Positions 42,188-50,823 of a DNA stretch of 64,000 bases are shown one piece after another. How positions within the stretch are numbered: the stretch's first letter is position 1; each line of letters begins with the position of its first letter. The notes under the pieces are model-generated. The model was not told where the DNA came from, did no database searches, and saw only the letters and a program-made list of their open reading frames with translations. The position numbers and the translations under genes are program-made. The stretch comes from UBA9676 sp963730065. GTDB taxonomy: Bacteria > Actinomycetota > Actinomycetes > Streptosporangiales > Streptosporangiaceae. The stretch lies in assembly GCA_963730065.1 (NCBI GenBank), contig CAVSQL010000012.1:62001-126000 (forward strand), in the 5' to 3' direction.

Positions 42188-43579
42188 ATGGCTTTGAAGC
42201 ACCCGAAGGCACACATGAGGCCGGTCCACCGTCACCCCGTATCCCCGCTGTTCGGGATGGAACCGGGGACCATCCCCCGCCATCACCTTCCCGAGGGCGA
42301 GATGCAGCCCGACGTCGCGGCGCAGATCATCCGGGACGAGCTGATGCTCGACGGGAACGCCCGGCTGAACCTGGCCACCTTCGTCACCACCTGGGCGGAG
42401 CCGCAGGCCGAGCTGCTCATGGCCCTGTGCCAGGACAAGAACATGATCGACAAGGACGAGTACCCGAACACGGCCGAGCTCGAGGTCCGCTGCATCAGCA
42501 TGCTGAGCCACCTGTGGCACGCACCCGACGCGGAGCAGTCAACCGGGTGCTCGACGACCGGCTCCAGCGAGGCGGCGATGCTCGGCGGCCTCGCCCTCAA
42601 GCGGCGCTGGCAGAAGGCGCAGGCGGCGGCGGGCAACCCACCGGCCAAGCCCAACATCGTCATGGGAGCCAACGTCCAGGTCTGCTGGGAGAAGTTCGCC
42701 AACTACTGGGACGTGGAGATGCGCCTCGTGCCGATGGAGGGCAACCGCTTCCATCTGTCCCCCGACGGGGCCGTGGAGATGTGCGACGAGAACACCATCG
42801 GGGTCGTCGCCGTGCTCGGCTCGACCTTCGACGGCTCGTACGAGCCGGTCGCGGAGATCTGCTCGGCGCTGGACGCCTTCCAGGCCCGCACCGGGCTTGA
42901 CATCCCGGTTCACGTGGACGGCGCATCGGGCGCGTTCGTGGCCCCGTTCCTCGACCCGGACGTCGAATGGGACTTCCGGCTTCCCCGCGTGGCCTCGATC
43001 AACGCGTCGGGTCACAAATACGGGCTGGTGTATCCCGGGGTGGGCTGGGCGCTCTGGCGCGACGCGGACGCGCTCCCGGAGGACCTGATCTTCTGGGTCA
43101 ACTATCTCGGCGACAACATGCCGACCTTCGCGCTCAACTTCTCCCGGCCCGGCGCCCAGGTCGCCGTGCAGTACTACAATTTCCTGCGGCTCGGGTTCGA
43201 CGGCTACCGGCGGGTGCAGCAGTACGCCCGCGACGTCGCCACCCACCTCTCGCAGCAGATCGCCGAGCTCGGGCCGTTCGAGCTTCTCACCAGGGGCGAC
43301 GAGCTGCCGGTCTTCGCGTTCAAGCTGCGCGACGGCATCAGCAACTACACCGTCTTCGACGTGTCGAACGCGATCCGGGAGAACGGCTGGCTGGTGCCGG
43401 CGTACACGTTCCCGAAGAACCGGGAGGACCTCGCCGCCCTCCGCGTCGTCGTGAAGCGCGGCTTCACCCACGACATGGCCGACCAGCTCGTCCACGACCT
43501 GAAGAAGCTCCTCCCCCGGCTGGAGAAGCAGTCGGCCCCGGTGCACGACCAGAGCTCGGCAACCGGCTTCCACCACTGA
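42188..43579 (+). CDS. gad: Glutamate decarboxylase
   Basis: A 463-residue PLP enzyme. The Schiff-base lysine is K277 in INASGHKYGLVYPGVGW, matching E. coli GadB K276. Other signatures are FVTTWAEPQAELLMALCQDK, SSEAAMLGGLALKRRW, and HVDGASGAFVAPFLDPD. It converts glutamate to GABA with proton consumption, supporting acid tolerance or GABA metabolism. The C terminus is short, ending TGFHH, so the pH-dependent plug residues may still be there (a His pair). ATG 42188 follows GGAGGCC. No glutamate/GABA antiporter is adjacent. Confidence 0.95.
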   Translation: MALKHPKAHMRPVHRHPVSPLFGMEPGTIPRHHLPEGEMQPDVAAQIIRDELMLDGNARLNLATFVTTWAEPQAELLMALCQDKNMIDKDEYPNTAELEVRCISMLSHLWHAPDAEQSTGCSTTGSSEAAMLGGLALKRRWQKAQAAAGNPPAKPNIVMGANVQVCWEKFANYWDVEMRLVPMEGNRFHLSPDGAVEMCDENTIGVVAVLGSTFDGSYEPVAEICSALDAFQARTGLDIPVHVDGASGAFVAPFLDPDVEWDFRLPRVASINASGHKYGLVYPGVGWALWRDADALPEDLIFWVNYLGDNMPTFALNFSRPGAQVAVQYYNFLRLGFDGYRRVQQYARDVATHLSQQIAELGPFELLTRGDELPVFAFKLRDGISNYTVFDVSNAIRENGWLVPAYTFPKNREDLAALRVVVKRGFTHDMADQLVHDLKKLLPRLEKQSAPVHDQSSATGFHH

Positions 43580-43674
43580 CGCGCCCCGGCATCCCCGCCC
43601 ACGCTGAGCGGTAACGTTCCCGGAACGGTCCGGGCGTAGCGTTGCGGCCCATAGAGGGGTGCAGCGCGGCCGGG

Positions 43675-43693
43675 CCGGCATCGGTGATGCCGG
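43675..43693 (+). terminator. Candidate hairpin terminator after gad
   Basis: CCGGCATC-GGT-GATGCCGG is a perfect 8-bp stem with a 3-base loop, 96 bases past the gad stop and 73 bases before the next gene. No U tract follows. A 13-base palindrome CGTTCC-C-GGAACG lies nearer to gad at 43614-43626. Confidence 0.4.
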
Positions 43694-43765
43694 AGGTCAC
43701 GGCGCGCCGCTGGCGGTGGGCTTGCCCAGCGGCCGGCAAGTGCTGGAGCCCGCCCAGGTCTCGGT

Positions 43766-45055
43766 ATGGATGAGCGAACACGGGTGAGGGGTGCCGTGGC
43801 GCCCGGTGACGGAGGGGACCTCGTGGCCGAACCAGCCGCGCTGACGCCGCCGGGCGCTGGCCGCCGGTTCCGGCTGGCCTCGCCGGTGGCCGCGCTGGCC
43901 GCCGGCGGCCTGGTGCTGGCGCTGGTGGCCGTCGATGTGCCCCTGGCCCGGCTGGCGCATCAGAGCGTGAACTCCAGCGGCGGCTCGGTGCCGGTCTGGA
44001 TCTCGGCTCCCTTTGCGGTGGTGGGCTTCGTGGTGGCCTGGCGCAGACCCGGCAACCCGCTCGGCTGGGTTCTGCTCGGCGGGGCTGCGTTCGGCATGCT
44101 CAGCCAGGATGCCAGCTTCTATACGGTGGCCGACTACCGGCTCCATCACGGCGGGCTGCCGCTTGGCTGGCTGGCGCTGCTGGCGCAGCCGGCGTGGGCG
44201 CCGTTGATTGTGCTGTTCGGCCTGGCCGTTCTGCTCTTCCCCGATGGCCGGCCGCCGTCGATGCGGTGGCGGTGGATGGTGTGGATCTACGCGGCGGTGG
44301 CCGCGGTGTGGATAGCCGGTACCGTCACCATCACGGCGGGAGCCATTGCCGGCCACCACATCCAGGTGGATTCCGGCGGGAACCTGCTGCTCCTGAGCGG
44401 GACCGACCCGGCGGCCGCCGGATGGTGGAACGTGGTGCAGGCGGTGTTCTTCCCGTTGCTGGTGGCCTGCTGGCTGGCCTCACTGGCGGGCCAGGCGCTC
44501 AGCTACCGGCGCTCGTCGGGGGAACGCCGCCAGCAGCTGAAGTGGCTGCTGACCGGGTCGGCCGTCGCCTTCGCCGGCATCGGGGCCGGGGCCCTGCTCC
44601 GGGACACCCCGGTCGGGGGGGTCTTCGGCGTGGTGGGTTTCCTCGCGGTCCCGCTGTGCATCGGCGTGGCGATCCTGCGGTACCGCCTGTTCGCCATCGA
44701 CCGGATCATCTCCCGGACGCTGGCCTATGCGATCGTCACCGGCCTGCTGGTGGGGACGTACGCGGGGATCGTGCTGCTGGCCACCCGGGTGGTGTCGATC
44801 ACCACGCCGGTGGCGGTGGCCGCCGCGACGCTGGCCGCAGCGGCACTGTTCAATCCGCTGCGGCGGCGGGTGCAGCGGGCGGTGGACCGGCGGTTCAACC
44901 GCGCCCGGTACGACGCCGACGCCGCGGTGGCCGCGTTCGCGGCCCGGCTGAACGACGCGGTGGACCTGGACGCGGTCCGCGCCGAACTGGCTGAGGCCGT
45001 CCACCAGTCGATGGAGCCCGCCCACGTCTGGGTGTGGATCCGGCCAGGCGAATAA
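43766..45055 (+). CDS. Membrane sensor-like protein lacking a kinase domain
   Basis: A 429-residue protein that resembles only the sensor half of the two kinases at 1972-6266: about eight helices, RRPGNPLGWVLL, LFPDGRPPSMRWRWMVW, YRRSSGERRQQLKWLL, and YRLFAIDRIISRTLAYAIVT followed by FNPLRRRVQRAVDRRFNR. It ends just after a short cytoplasmic segment (DLDAVRAELAEAVHQSMEPA) with a clean stop; no HisKA_3 or HATPase_c follows. Such kinase-less relatives are known in actinobacteria and have no assigned role. ATG 43766 and GTG 43784 are both possible starts. Confidence 0.8.
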   Translation: MDERTRVRGAVAPGDGGDLVAEPAALTPPGAGRRFRLASPVAALAAGGLVLALVAVDVPLARLAHQSVNSSGGSVPVWISAPFAVVGFVVAWRRPGNPLGWVLLGGAAFGMLSQDASFYTVADYRLHHGGLPLGWLALLAQPAWAPLIVLFGLAVLLFPDGRPPSMRWRWMVWIYAAVAAVWIAGTVTITAGAIAGHHIQVDSGGNLLLLSGTDPAAAGWWNVVQAVFFPLLVACWLASLAGQALSYRRSSGERRQQLKWLLTGSAVAFAGIGAGALLRDTPVGGVFGVVGFLAVPLCIGVAILRYRLFAIDRIISRTLAYAIVTGLLVGTYAGIVLLATRVVSITTPVAVAAATLAAAALFNPLRRRVQRAVDRRFNRARYDADAAVAAFAARLNDAVDLDAVRAELAEAVHQSMEPAHVWVWIRPGE

Positions 45056-45124
45056 GGCCAGCCACTGCCACCGGTGGCCGGGCTGCGGGCCAGCCGGCTC
45101 ACCCCAGCCGGTGACGGCGCTCCG

Positions 45125-45571
45125 TCAGGGACTGGCCGCGCCGAGCGCGGCCGCGATCTGCTGGATGGCTTCGGTCTCGGCCGGGCTGACGTCCTGCCCG
45201 CCCTCCCGGTGCGCGGCCGCGACCTTGCTCGCCAGGGTGAGGACGAACTGACGGTAGCCGTCAACCTCCCCGGCCGTCGCCTTGCCCTCCAATAGCGCCA
45301 CCGCGCTGCGCAGGTGCTCCAGCCCGCTGTCCCTGAGCTCCTCCGGAGAGTGGTATCTCGTGTGATCCATGGCGGGTTTCGCCGCGACGACCTCATCGAG
45401 CAGTTCGCTCGCGCCGTGCTGGGCGCGCGCGTCGACATACGCCTTGGACATCGCGACCGTCTCGCGGAACATCCCCCCGTGCGCGGCCGTGATCACGATC
45501 ATGCCGGCGCTCGGCGGGCCCTCGAGCACCACCTTCCACTCCTCGGGCGTAAAGGCGGCCTTCGTCGTCAT
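45125..45571 (-). CDS. Conserved hypothetical protein (148 aa)
   Basis: A soluble, probably all-helical protein starting at ATG 45571 with AGGAG upstream. It begins MTTKAAFTPEEWKVVLEGPP, then GMIVITAAHGGMFRETVAMS and ends EAIQQIAAALGAASP. I do not recognise a named family with confidence. It is divergent from the GlmS-like gene, with a shared 158-base spacer, so co-regulation is possible. Confidence 0.75.
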   Translation of the reverse strand: MTTKAAFTPEEWKVVLEGPPSAGMIVITAAHGGMFRETVAMSKAYVDARAQHGASELLDEVVAAKPAMDHTRYHSPEELRDSGLEHLRSAVALLEGKATAGEVDGYRQFVLTLASKVAAAHREGGQDVSPAETEAIQQIAAALGAASP

Positions 45572-45729
45572 TGCACGCTCCTGTCCTTGTCGGAAGGGAG
45601 TCCACGCACAGCGGAACCGATCCTAACGAACGTGTCTGGCCGCCGCCGCCCTGCGCTACCCGGGTGGACCGGGCCCTCCGCATGGCTCGGCCAGTTAGGC
45701 TGGCCGCGGAGCGGAAGGAGTGCCCTGAC

Positions 45730-48700
45730 GTGTGTGGCATCGTGGTAGCCCTGCCCGCCTATCAGAGCGTGACTGGTGATGGCGCGGCGGGCGAGCTGCC
45801 GGCCTTGCCCGAACCGCCGCTGGCCGCGGCCGCCCTGCTCAGGAAGCCCGCCTCGGCCGAGAAGGTGCTCAGCGATCTGGCCGGCGAGATCGAGACAGCG
45901 CTGCAGGCCCTCAGCACCGAGACCGCCGGCGTCGAGCTGCTGCGCGACAGCCCCGCCCGGCAGGCGCTGGCCGCCGCCTGCTCCGGCCTGCTGGAATGGA
46001 CGGCCGAACTTGACCATCTACTGGACATGTCGAGCGCCCTCGCCTGGGACGCCGACAGTGTCGAGATCGTCCAGGACGTGCTCGGCCAGCTCACCGACCG
46101 GCTCTACACCGTGCTGCACGACCGGATCGGGGTGGCGGCCAGCGCCCGGGCGCTGCACCGCGGCCCGCCCACCCCGCGGTCCGCGCTCACCTATCTCGCG
46201 GTGGAGACAGTCCTGCAGGCGGTCGACCGCCTCGAGGTACGTGGCCGTGACTCCGCCGGGCTGGGCATCTGGGTCCACCTGGATGGCGCGGATCGCGCCG
46301 GCCTGCCCGGCTCGCTGGCCAGCCGCGCCGATCCGCTGCTGCGGAGCAGATCAGCGATGGTGACCGCCGATGGCGTGTGCTTTGTCTATAAGCGCGCCGC
46401 CATCGTCGGCAAGCTCGGTGATAACGCCGCCGCCCTGCGCCGGGCCCTTCGCGATGACGCTGACCTCCACGCCCTGCTGACCCTGCCCTCGGCAGCCGTC
46501 ACCGTGCTGGCGCACACCCGGTGGGCGAGCGTGGGGCGGATCAGCGAGGCCAACGCCCACCCGGTCGACAGCCACATCGCTGGCGCCGACGCCACCGGGC
46601 CGTTTTCGGTAGCGGTGCTCAACGGGGACATCGACAACTACGGCGCGCTGTCCAAGCAGATCGGCTACGAGCCGGACGAGCGGGGGATCACCACCGACGC
46701 GAAGGTCATCCCGGTGCTGCTGTCACAGCGGCTGGCCCACGGCACCGACCCGGGCGACGCGCTGTGCGCCTGTCTCGGGGACTTCGCCGGCTCCATGGCC
46801 ATCGCGGCGCTGGCCGAGACCGCGGATGAGGTGCTGCTCGCGGTCAAAGGCAGCGGCCAGTCGGTGTACGTCGGGCTCGGTTACAGCGGGTTCGTGGTCG
46901 CGAGCGAGGTCTACGGCCTGGTCGCGACCACGTCCACCTATCTGAGGGTGGACGGTGGGTCATGGCCGGAGGCCACCCGGCAGGGCACCGTGCTGGCCCT
47001 GCCGCGCCGCGGCTCGGGGACGCTCGCGGCCATCCGCCGGTGGGACGGCGACGGGGTGCCGCGCCCCATCGATCCCTCCCAGGTGCGCACGGCCGAGGTG
47101 ACAACGCGGGACCTGGCGCTTGACTCGGCCATCCATTACCTGCACAAGGAAATCCAGGAAGCGCCCTCGTCGTTCCGCAAGACACTGCGGGGCCGGCTCC
47201 GCCAGCGGCCGGCCGGCTCGTCGGTCTCGCTGCCGCCATCGTCGTTGCCCCCCGACGTGCGCAGCCGCATCGCCAGCGGGCAGGTACGGGAGGTCGTGGT
47301 CATCGGGCAGGGAACCGCCGCGGTCGCCGCGCAGGGGGTGGCCCAGTTCGTGCGGGAGGCGGCCGGTGACCGGCTGGCGGTGACCACCATGCCAGCGAGC
47401 GAGTTCTCGGCGTCGTTCCTGTACCCGGACATGACCGATGTGTGCGTCATCGCGATCAGCCAGTCCGGTACCACCACCGACACCAACCGGAGCGTCGACC
47501 TGGCCCGGGACCGCGGGGCGGCGATCCTCTCGATCGTCAACCGGCGCGACAGCGACCTGACGACCAAGAGCCACGGCGTGCTCTACACGTCCGACGGGCG
47601 GGACGTGGAGATGTCGGTCGCCTCGACCAAGGCGTTCTACGCCCAGGTGGCCGCCGGCTGCCTGCTCGGCGTCGAGCTCGGGCGCGAGCTCAACGTGCTG
47701 ACCCCCCAGCGCGAGGCCAGCCTCATCAGCGGGCTGCAGCGGATCCCCGCCCAGCTCCACGCCCTGCAGGCCAGCGAGCAGCTGCTCGCCGACATCGCCA
47801 CCGAGGTGGCGGCCCGGCACCCGTACTGGGCCGTGGTCGGCTCGGGACCCAACCGGGTGGCGGCCGCGGAGATCCGCATCAAGCTGTCCGAGCTGTGCTA
47901 CAAGACGATCTCTACCGATGCGGTGGAGGACAAGAAGCACATCGACCTGTCGGCCGAGGCTCTGGTCCTCGTCTGCGTCGCTGGCGCGCCGCCGGGGCAG
48001 GTCTCCGATCTGATCAAGGAAGTCGAGATCCTCGCGGCGCACGGCAATACCCCGATCGTGCTCTGCGACGAAGGCACCGAGCAGATCTGGCCGACCGATC
48101 TGGTCGTCGGGCTGCCGCTCGGCAACCCCGAGATGATGTGGATCGTCGCGACGGCCGCGGGCCACCTTTTCGCCTATCACGCCGCGCGCCGCATCGACGC
48201 GGTGGCCGATCCCCTGCGGATCGCGTTGTCGCGCCTGGAGGCAGCGGTGGACAGCGGGCTGGCGCCGTCCGCCGCGCTGCCGCGCGAGGTTCTGGTCCCG
48301 GTCATCGATGTGCTGGACGACGCCGACCGCGGCCGCCTCCGCGGCGTGCTGAGCAGCGAGACCGCGCTGGGCCTGGCGCGCCTGGTCCTCCGGCCGGCCA
48401 TACCCGGGCTCGGCCCGGAGACGTTTTCCTCCCAGATGGGGCAGCCAGCGGACCTGGCCCGGGCGGTGCTGGCCCACGCCATCGATGAGCTGGGGCGGCC
48501 GATCGACTCGGTCAAGCATCAGGCCAAGACGGTGACGGTGGGCACGTCCCGCGACGACGCCGACGTGTACGACAACGACGTCGTCGCGGCCCTGCGGGAC
48601 GTGGGTGTGGACCTGCACCGGCTGACGTTGCCGGTGCTGCGGGTGGTCCGGGCGCAGGCCCCGGTCATCTCCCGCGTCACCGGCGTGACCTACTACCGGG

Positions 48701-49122
48701 TGGATGACGGGCCGGAAGCCGGCACCATCCAGGTGGTGGGCAAGACCGGCTCGGCCGCGGGGCTGGCCAGCCGGGCCGACCATGGCTCACCGCTCATGGG
48801 CTCCAAGCGGCGCGTGGCCGAACTGCGGACGGCCCGGCTGCTGCGGGGCCGCTCCGACGGGCGGGTGGTGCTGGTCGTGCCCGAGCAGGACGGCAACCGC
48901 ATCAGCCATCTCTGCGTCGTGCACGTGGAGCTGCAGGAGTGCTGCGAGCCCGCTGACCTGGCGGCCGCCATGGACGCCGTGGGCGACCGGATGGCGGAGA
49001 TCGTGGCCGCGGTGACCGAGACCGTGCCCTCCTTCGAGCCAGCCCGGCTGGGTGAGTTCCCGGCCGAGGACGTGCTGCTGGCTCCCGTGGAGTTGCTGGC
49101 CGAGCGTCTGGCGGCCAGTTAG
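45730..49122 (+). CDS. Giant GlmS-like protein: class II glutamine amidotransferase plus two SIS domains
   Basis: A 1130-residue protein, nearly twice the size of GlmS (about 610). GTG 45730 has GGAAGGAG 10 bases upstream and places Cys2 after Met (MCGIV), the class II amidotransferase nucleophile once Met is removed. A helical insert of about 145 residues follows before VRGRDSAGLGIW (RGYDSAG in GlmS, near 172). Then come HTRWASVGRISEANAHP near 262 and NGDIDNYGAL near 297. SIS domain 1 has ISQSGTTTDTN and SVASTKAFYAQV; SIS domain 2 spans about 697-800. IDSVKHQAKTVTVG near 930 resembles the GlmS C-terminal end PRNLAKSVTVE, but about 190 further residues follow. Probable sugar-phosphate isomerase/aminotransferase; product unknown. 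Confidence 0.88.
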   Translation: MCGIVVALPAYQSVTGDGAAGELPALPEPPLAAAALLRKPASAEKVLSDLAGEIETALQALSTETAGVELLRDSPARQALAAACSGLLEWTAELDHLLDMSSALAWDADSVEIVQDVLGQLTDRLYTVLHDRIGVAASARALHRGPPTPRSALTYLAVETVLQAVDRLEVRGRDSAGLGIWVHLDGADRAGLPGSLASRADPLLRSRSAMVTADGVCFVYKRAAIVGKLGDNAAALRRALRDDADLHALLTLPSAAVTVLAHTRWASVGRISEANAHPVDSHIAGADATGPFSVAVLNGDIDNYGALSKQIGYEPDERGITTDAKVIPVLLSQRLAHGTDPGDALCACLGDFAGSMAIAALAETADEVLLAVKGSGQSVYVGLGYSGFVVASEVYGLVATTSTYLRVDGGSWPEATRQGTVLALPRRGSGTLAAIRRWDGDGVPRPIDPSQVRTAEVTTRDLALDSAIHYLHKEIQEAPSSFRKTLRGRLRQRPAGSSVSLPPSSLPPDVRSRIASGQVREVVVIGQGTAAVAAQGVAQFVREAAGDRLAVTTMPASEFSASFLYPDMTDVCVIAISQSGTTTDTNRSVDLARDRGAAILSIVNRRDSDLTTKSHGVLYTSDGRDVEMSVASTKAFYAQVAAGCLLGVELGRELNVLTPQREASLISGLQRIPAQLHALQASEQLLADIATEVAARHPYWAVVGSGPNRVAAAEIRIKLSELCYKTISTDAVEDKKHIDLSAEALVLVCVAGAPPGQVSDLIKEVEILAAHGNTPIVLCDEGTEQIWPTDLVVGLPLGNPEMMWIVATAAGHLFAYHAARRIDAVADPLRIALSRLEAAVDSGLAPSAALPREVLVPVIDVLDDADRGRLRGVLSSETALGLARLVLRPAIPGLGPETFSSQMGQPADLARAVLAHAIDELGRPIDSVKHQAKTVTVGTSRDDADVYDNDVVAALRDVGVDLHRLTLPVLRVVRAQAPVISRVTGVTYYRVDDGPEAGTIQVVGKTGSAAGLASRADHGSPLMGSKRRVAELRTARLLRGRSDGRVVLVVPEQDGNRISHLCVVHVELQECCEPADLAAAMDAVGDRMAEIVAAVTETVPSFEPARLGEFPAEDVLLAPVELLAERLAAS

Positions 49123-50027
49123 GACGGGCCGGGCAGATCCATGGGGCCAAGGGTCTTTTCGAACCAGTGGTGGGCGTAGCGCTCGTCGTTGAACGCGGCC
49201 ACCTCGCGGTAGCCGGCCGACCGGTACAGGCCGATCGCCTCGTCGAGCGAGCGGTTGGTCTCCAGCCGGAGGGTACGGACCTGGCGGGCCGCCGCCTGCG
49301 CCTCCAGGTCGGTGAGGAGCCGGCGCCCGAGCCCGAGCCCGCGGGCCGCCGGGGCGACCCACATCCGCTTGATCTCGGCTGGCGCGTCGCCGTGGAACTT
49401 GAGCGCGCCGCATCCGACGGGCTCGCCGTGCAGCCTCGCGACCAGGAGCAGACCCGCGGGCGAGGTCAGTTCGGCGTCCTCGGCGGGGATGCTGCGGGCG
49501 GGGTCGAAGCCGCCGTCGAAGCGGCGTGACAGTTCGCCGAAGTAGGACTGCAGGCAGAAGCGGGCGTCCGGGTGCCGGGCGTCACCCACGGCGACCCGCA
49601 CCTCCGAGGCCACCAGCAACTTCTCGACCTCGGCCATCGCGGTGACGAGCCTGGTGCGCTGGCGCGCGCTGAGCGGTGCCAGGATCTCCGCGGCCGCGTC
49701 ATCGGAGCGCCGGTCAAGCTCCGCCCGCTCGGCCCGCCCGCGGCCGGTGAGGCTCGCCACGCGCACCCGCCCGTCGGCCTGGCTCGGCTCCACCACGATG
49801 AGCCCGTCGTCCTCCAGCGACCGCAGCAGCCGGCTCAGGTAGCCCGAGTCCAGGTCGAGCCGGGATCGCAGCAGCCGGACGTCGCTGCCGGCCGGGCCGA
49901 TCTCCCACAGCAGGCGCGCCTGCCCGAGCGGGCGGCCGCGGGCCAGGAACCCGTCCTGGAGCGCGCCGATCCGCTGCGTGACGGTCCGGTTGAACCTCCG
50001 GACCTGCCCGACCATGTCCGGGTCCAT
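49119..50027 (-). CDS. MarR family regulator fused to GNAT acetyltransferase
   Basis: A 302-residue fusion. Residues 1-140 are a MarR winged helix (LLRSRLDLDSGYLSRLLRSL as recognition helix, then EPSQADGRVRVASLTGRGRA as wing). Residues 150-302 are a GNAT domain with the acetyl-CoA loop VAPAARGLGLGRRLLTDLEA and the end YREVAAFNDERYAHHWFEK. This fused architecture is widespread. A perfect 22-bp palindrome overlaps the ATG (50027), a likely binding site for the protein itself. Its stop overlaps that of the GlmS-like gene on the other strand. Confidence 0.92.
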   Translation of the reverse strand: MDPDMVGQVRRFNRTVTQRIGALQDGFLARGRPLGQARLLWEIGPAGSDVRLLRSRLDLDSGYLSRLLRSLEDDGLIVVEPSQADGRVRVASLTGRGRAERAELDRRSDDAAAEILAPLSARQRTRLVTAMAEVEKLLVASEVRVAVGDARHPDARFCLQSYFGELSRRFDGGFDPARSIPAEDAELTSPAGLLLVARLHGEPVGCGALKFHGDAPAEIKRMWVAPAARGLGLGRRLLTDLEAQAAARQVRTLRLETNRSLDEAIGLYRSAGYREVAAFNDERYAHHWFEKTLGPMDLPGPS

Positions 50028-50048
50028 TCTCTGACTATAGTCAGAGAA
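50027..50048. promoter_or_regulatory. Perfect 22-bp palindrome overlapping the marR-GNAT start; possible leaderless promoter
   Basis: TTCTCTGACTA|TAGTCAGAGAA is perfectly symmetric. On the minus strand its centre contains TATAGT, a near-consensus -10 box, followed by six bases and then the ATG. That spacing would start transcription at or next to the A of the ATG, giving a leaderless mRNA; no ribosome site exists. A MarR dimer bound here would cover the -10 box and start point, so autorepression is likely. Confidence 0.75.
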
Positions 50049-50148
50049 CTGCCGCTACGCACGTGTCGTGGGCCCCCTGCGTCAGCGGGGTACGCACCTG
50101 TTCTGGGCCGCCTGCGCCGACGGGCTGGCACCGGCCCGGGAGGAAGGT

Positions 50149-50823
50149 TCACTGGCGGAGAAAGGCCAGGACGGCGAGCACCCGGCGGTGGTCTTCCGCC
50201 GCGGGTGCCAGGCCGAGCTTGGTGAAGATGCTCCCGACGTGGGTTTCCACGGTCTTGGACGACATCCACAGCTGGCTGGCGATCGCCTGGTTGGACCGGC
50301 CCTCCGCCATCAGGGCCAGCACGTCCCGCTCGCGCGCGGTCAGGGTCTCCAGCGGGCTGCCCTGCCGCGGCCGTGCCACCAGCCGGGAGACCACCTCGGG
50401 GTCGATTACCGACTCGCCCGCCGCGACCCGGCGGATCGCGTCGGTGAACTGCGCGAGGTCGGCGACCCGCTCCTTGAGCACGTAGCCCACGCCGCGCGGG
50501 TCGTCGGCGAGGAGGTCGAACAGAAGCTCGGTCTCGACGTGATGCGACAGGACAACCACGGCCGTGCCCGGCCATTGCTGGCGGATCTGCCGCGCCGCCT
50601 GGAGTCCCTCGGTCGTCTGCGTCGGCGGCATCCGGACGTCCGCGAGCACGACATCCGGATGCAGCGCGCCGACGAGCTGCAGCAGCCCCGCCGCGTCCGC
50701 GGCGGTACCGGCCACCTCCAGGCCGGCGTCGGTCAGTACGCGGCTCAGCCCTTCCCGCAGCAGCACCGCGTCCTCGGCGATGACTACGCGCAGAGCAGCC
50801 GCGCCGGGAGCGGTAACCGGCAC
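50149..50823 (-). CDS. LuxR/NarL-type response regulator
   Basis: A 224-residue regulator. The receiver has the acidic pair in VVIAEDAVLLREGL and the phosphoacceptor Asp in VVLADVRMPP; the C-terminal LuxR helix-turn-helix reads LTARERDVLALMAEGRSNQA and then WMSSKTVETHVGSIFTKLGL. GTG 50823 lies inside the end of the upstream kinase gene (40-base overlap), so it is translated with that kinase and is its probable target. Target promoters are not visible. Confidence 0.94.
   Translation of the reverse strand: MPVTAPGAAALRVVIAEDAVLLREGLSRVLTDAGLEVAGTAADAAGLLQLVGALHPDVVLADVRMPPTQTTEGLQAARQIRQQWPGTAVVVLSHHVETELLFDLLADDPRGVGYVLKERVADLAQFTDAIRRVAAGESVIDPEVVSRLVARPRQGSPLETLTARERDVLALMAEGRSNQAIASQLWMSSKTVETHVGSIFTKLGLAPAAEDHRRVLAVLAFLRQ

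Noticed and set aside
42034..42216. Minus-strand 60-codon frame with a CPHC motif upstream of gad
   Set aside because: Single CxxC, no ribosome site, and overlap with the gad start; probably chance.
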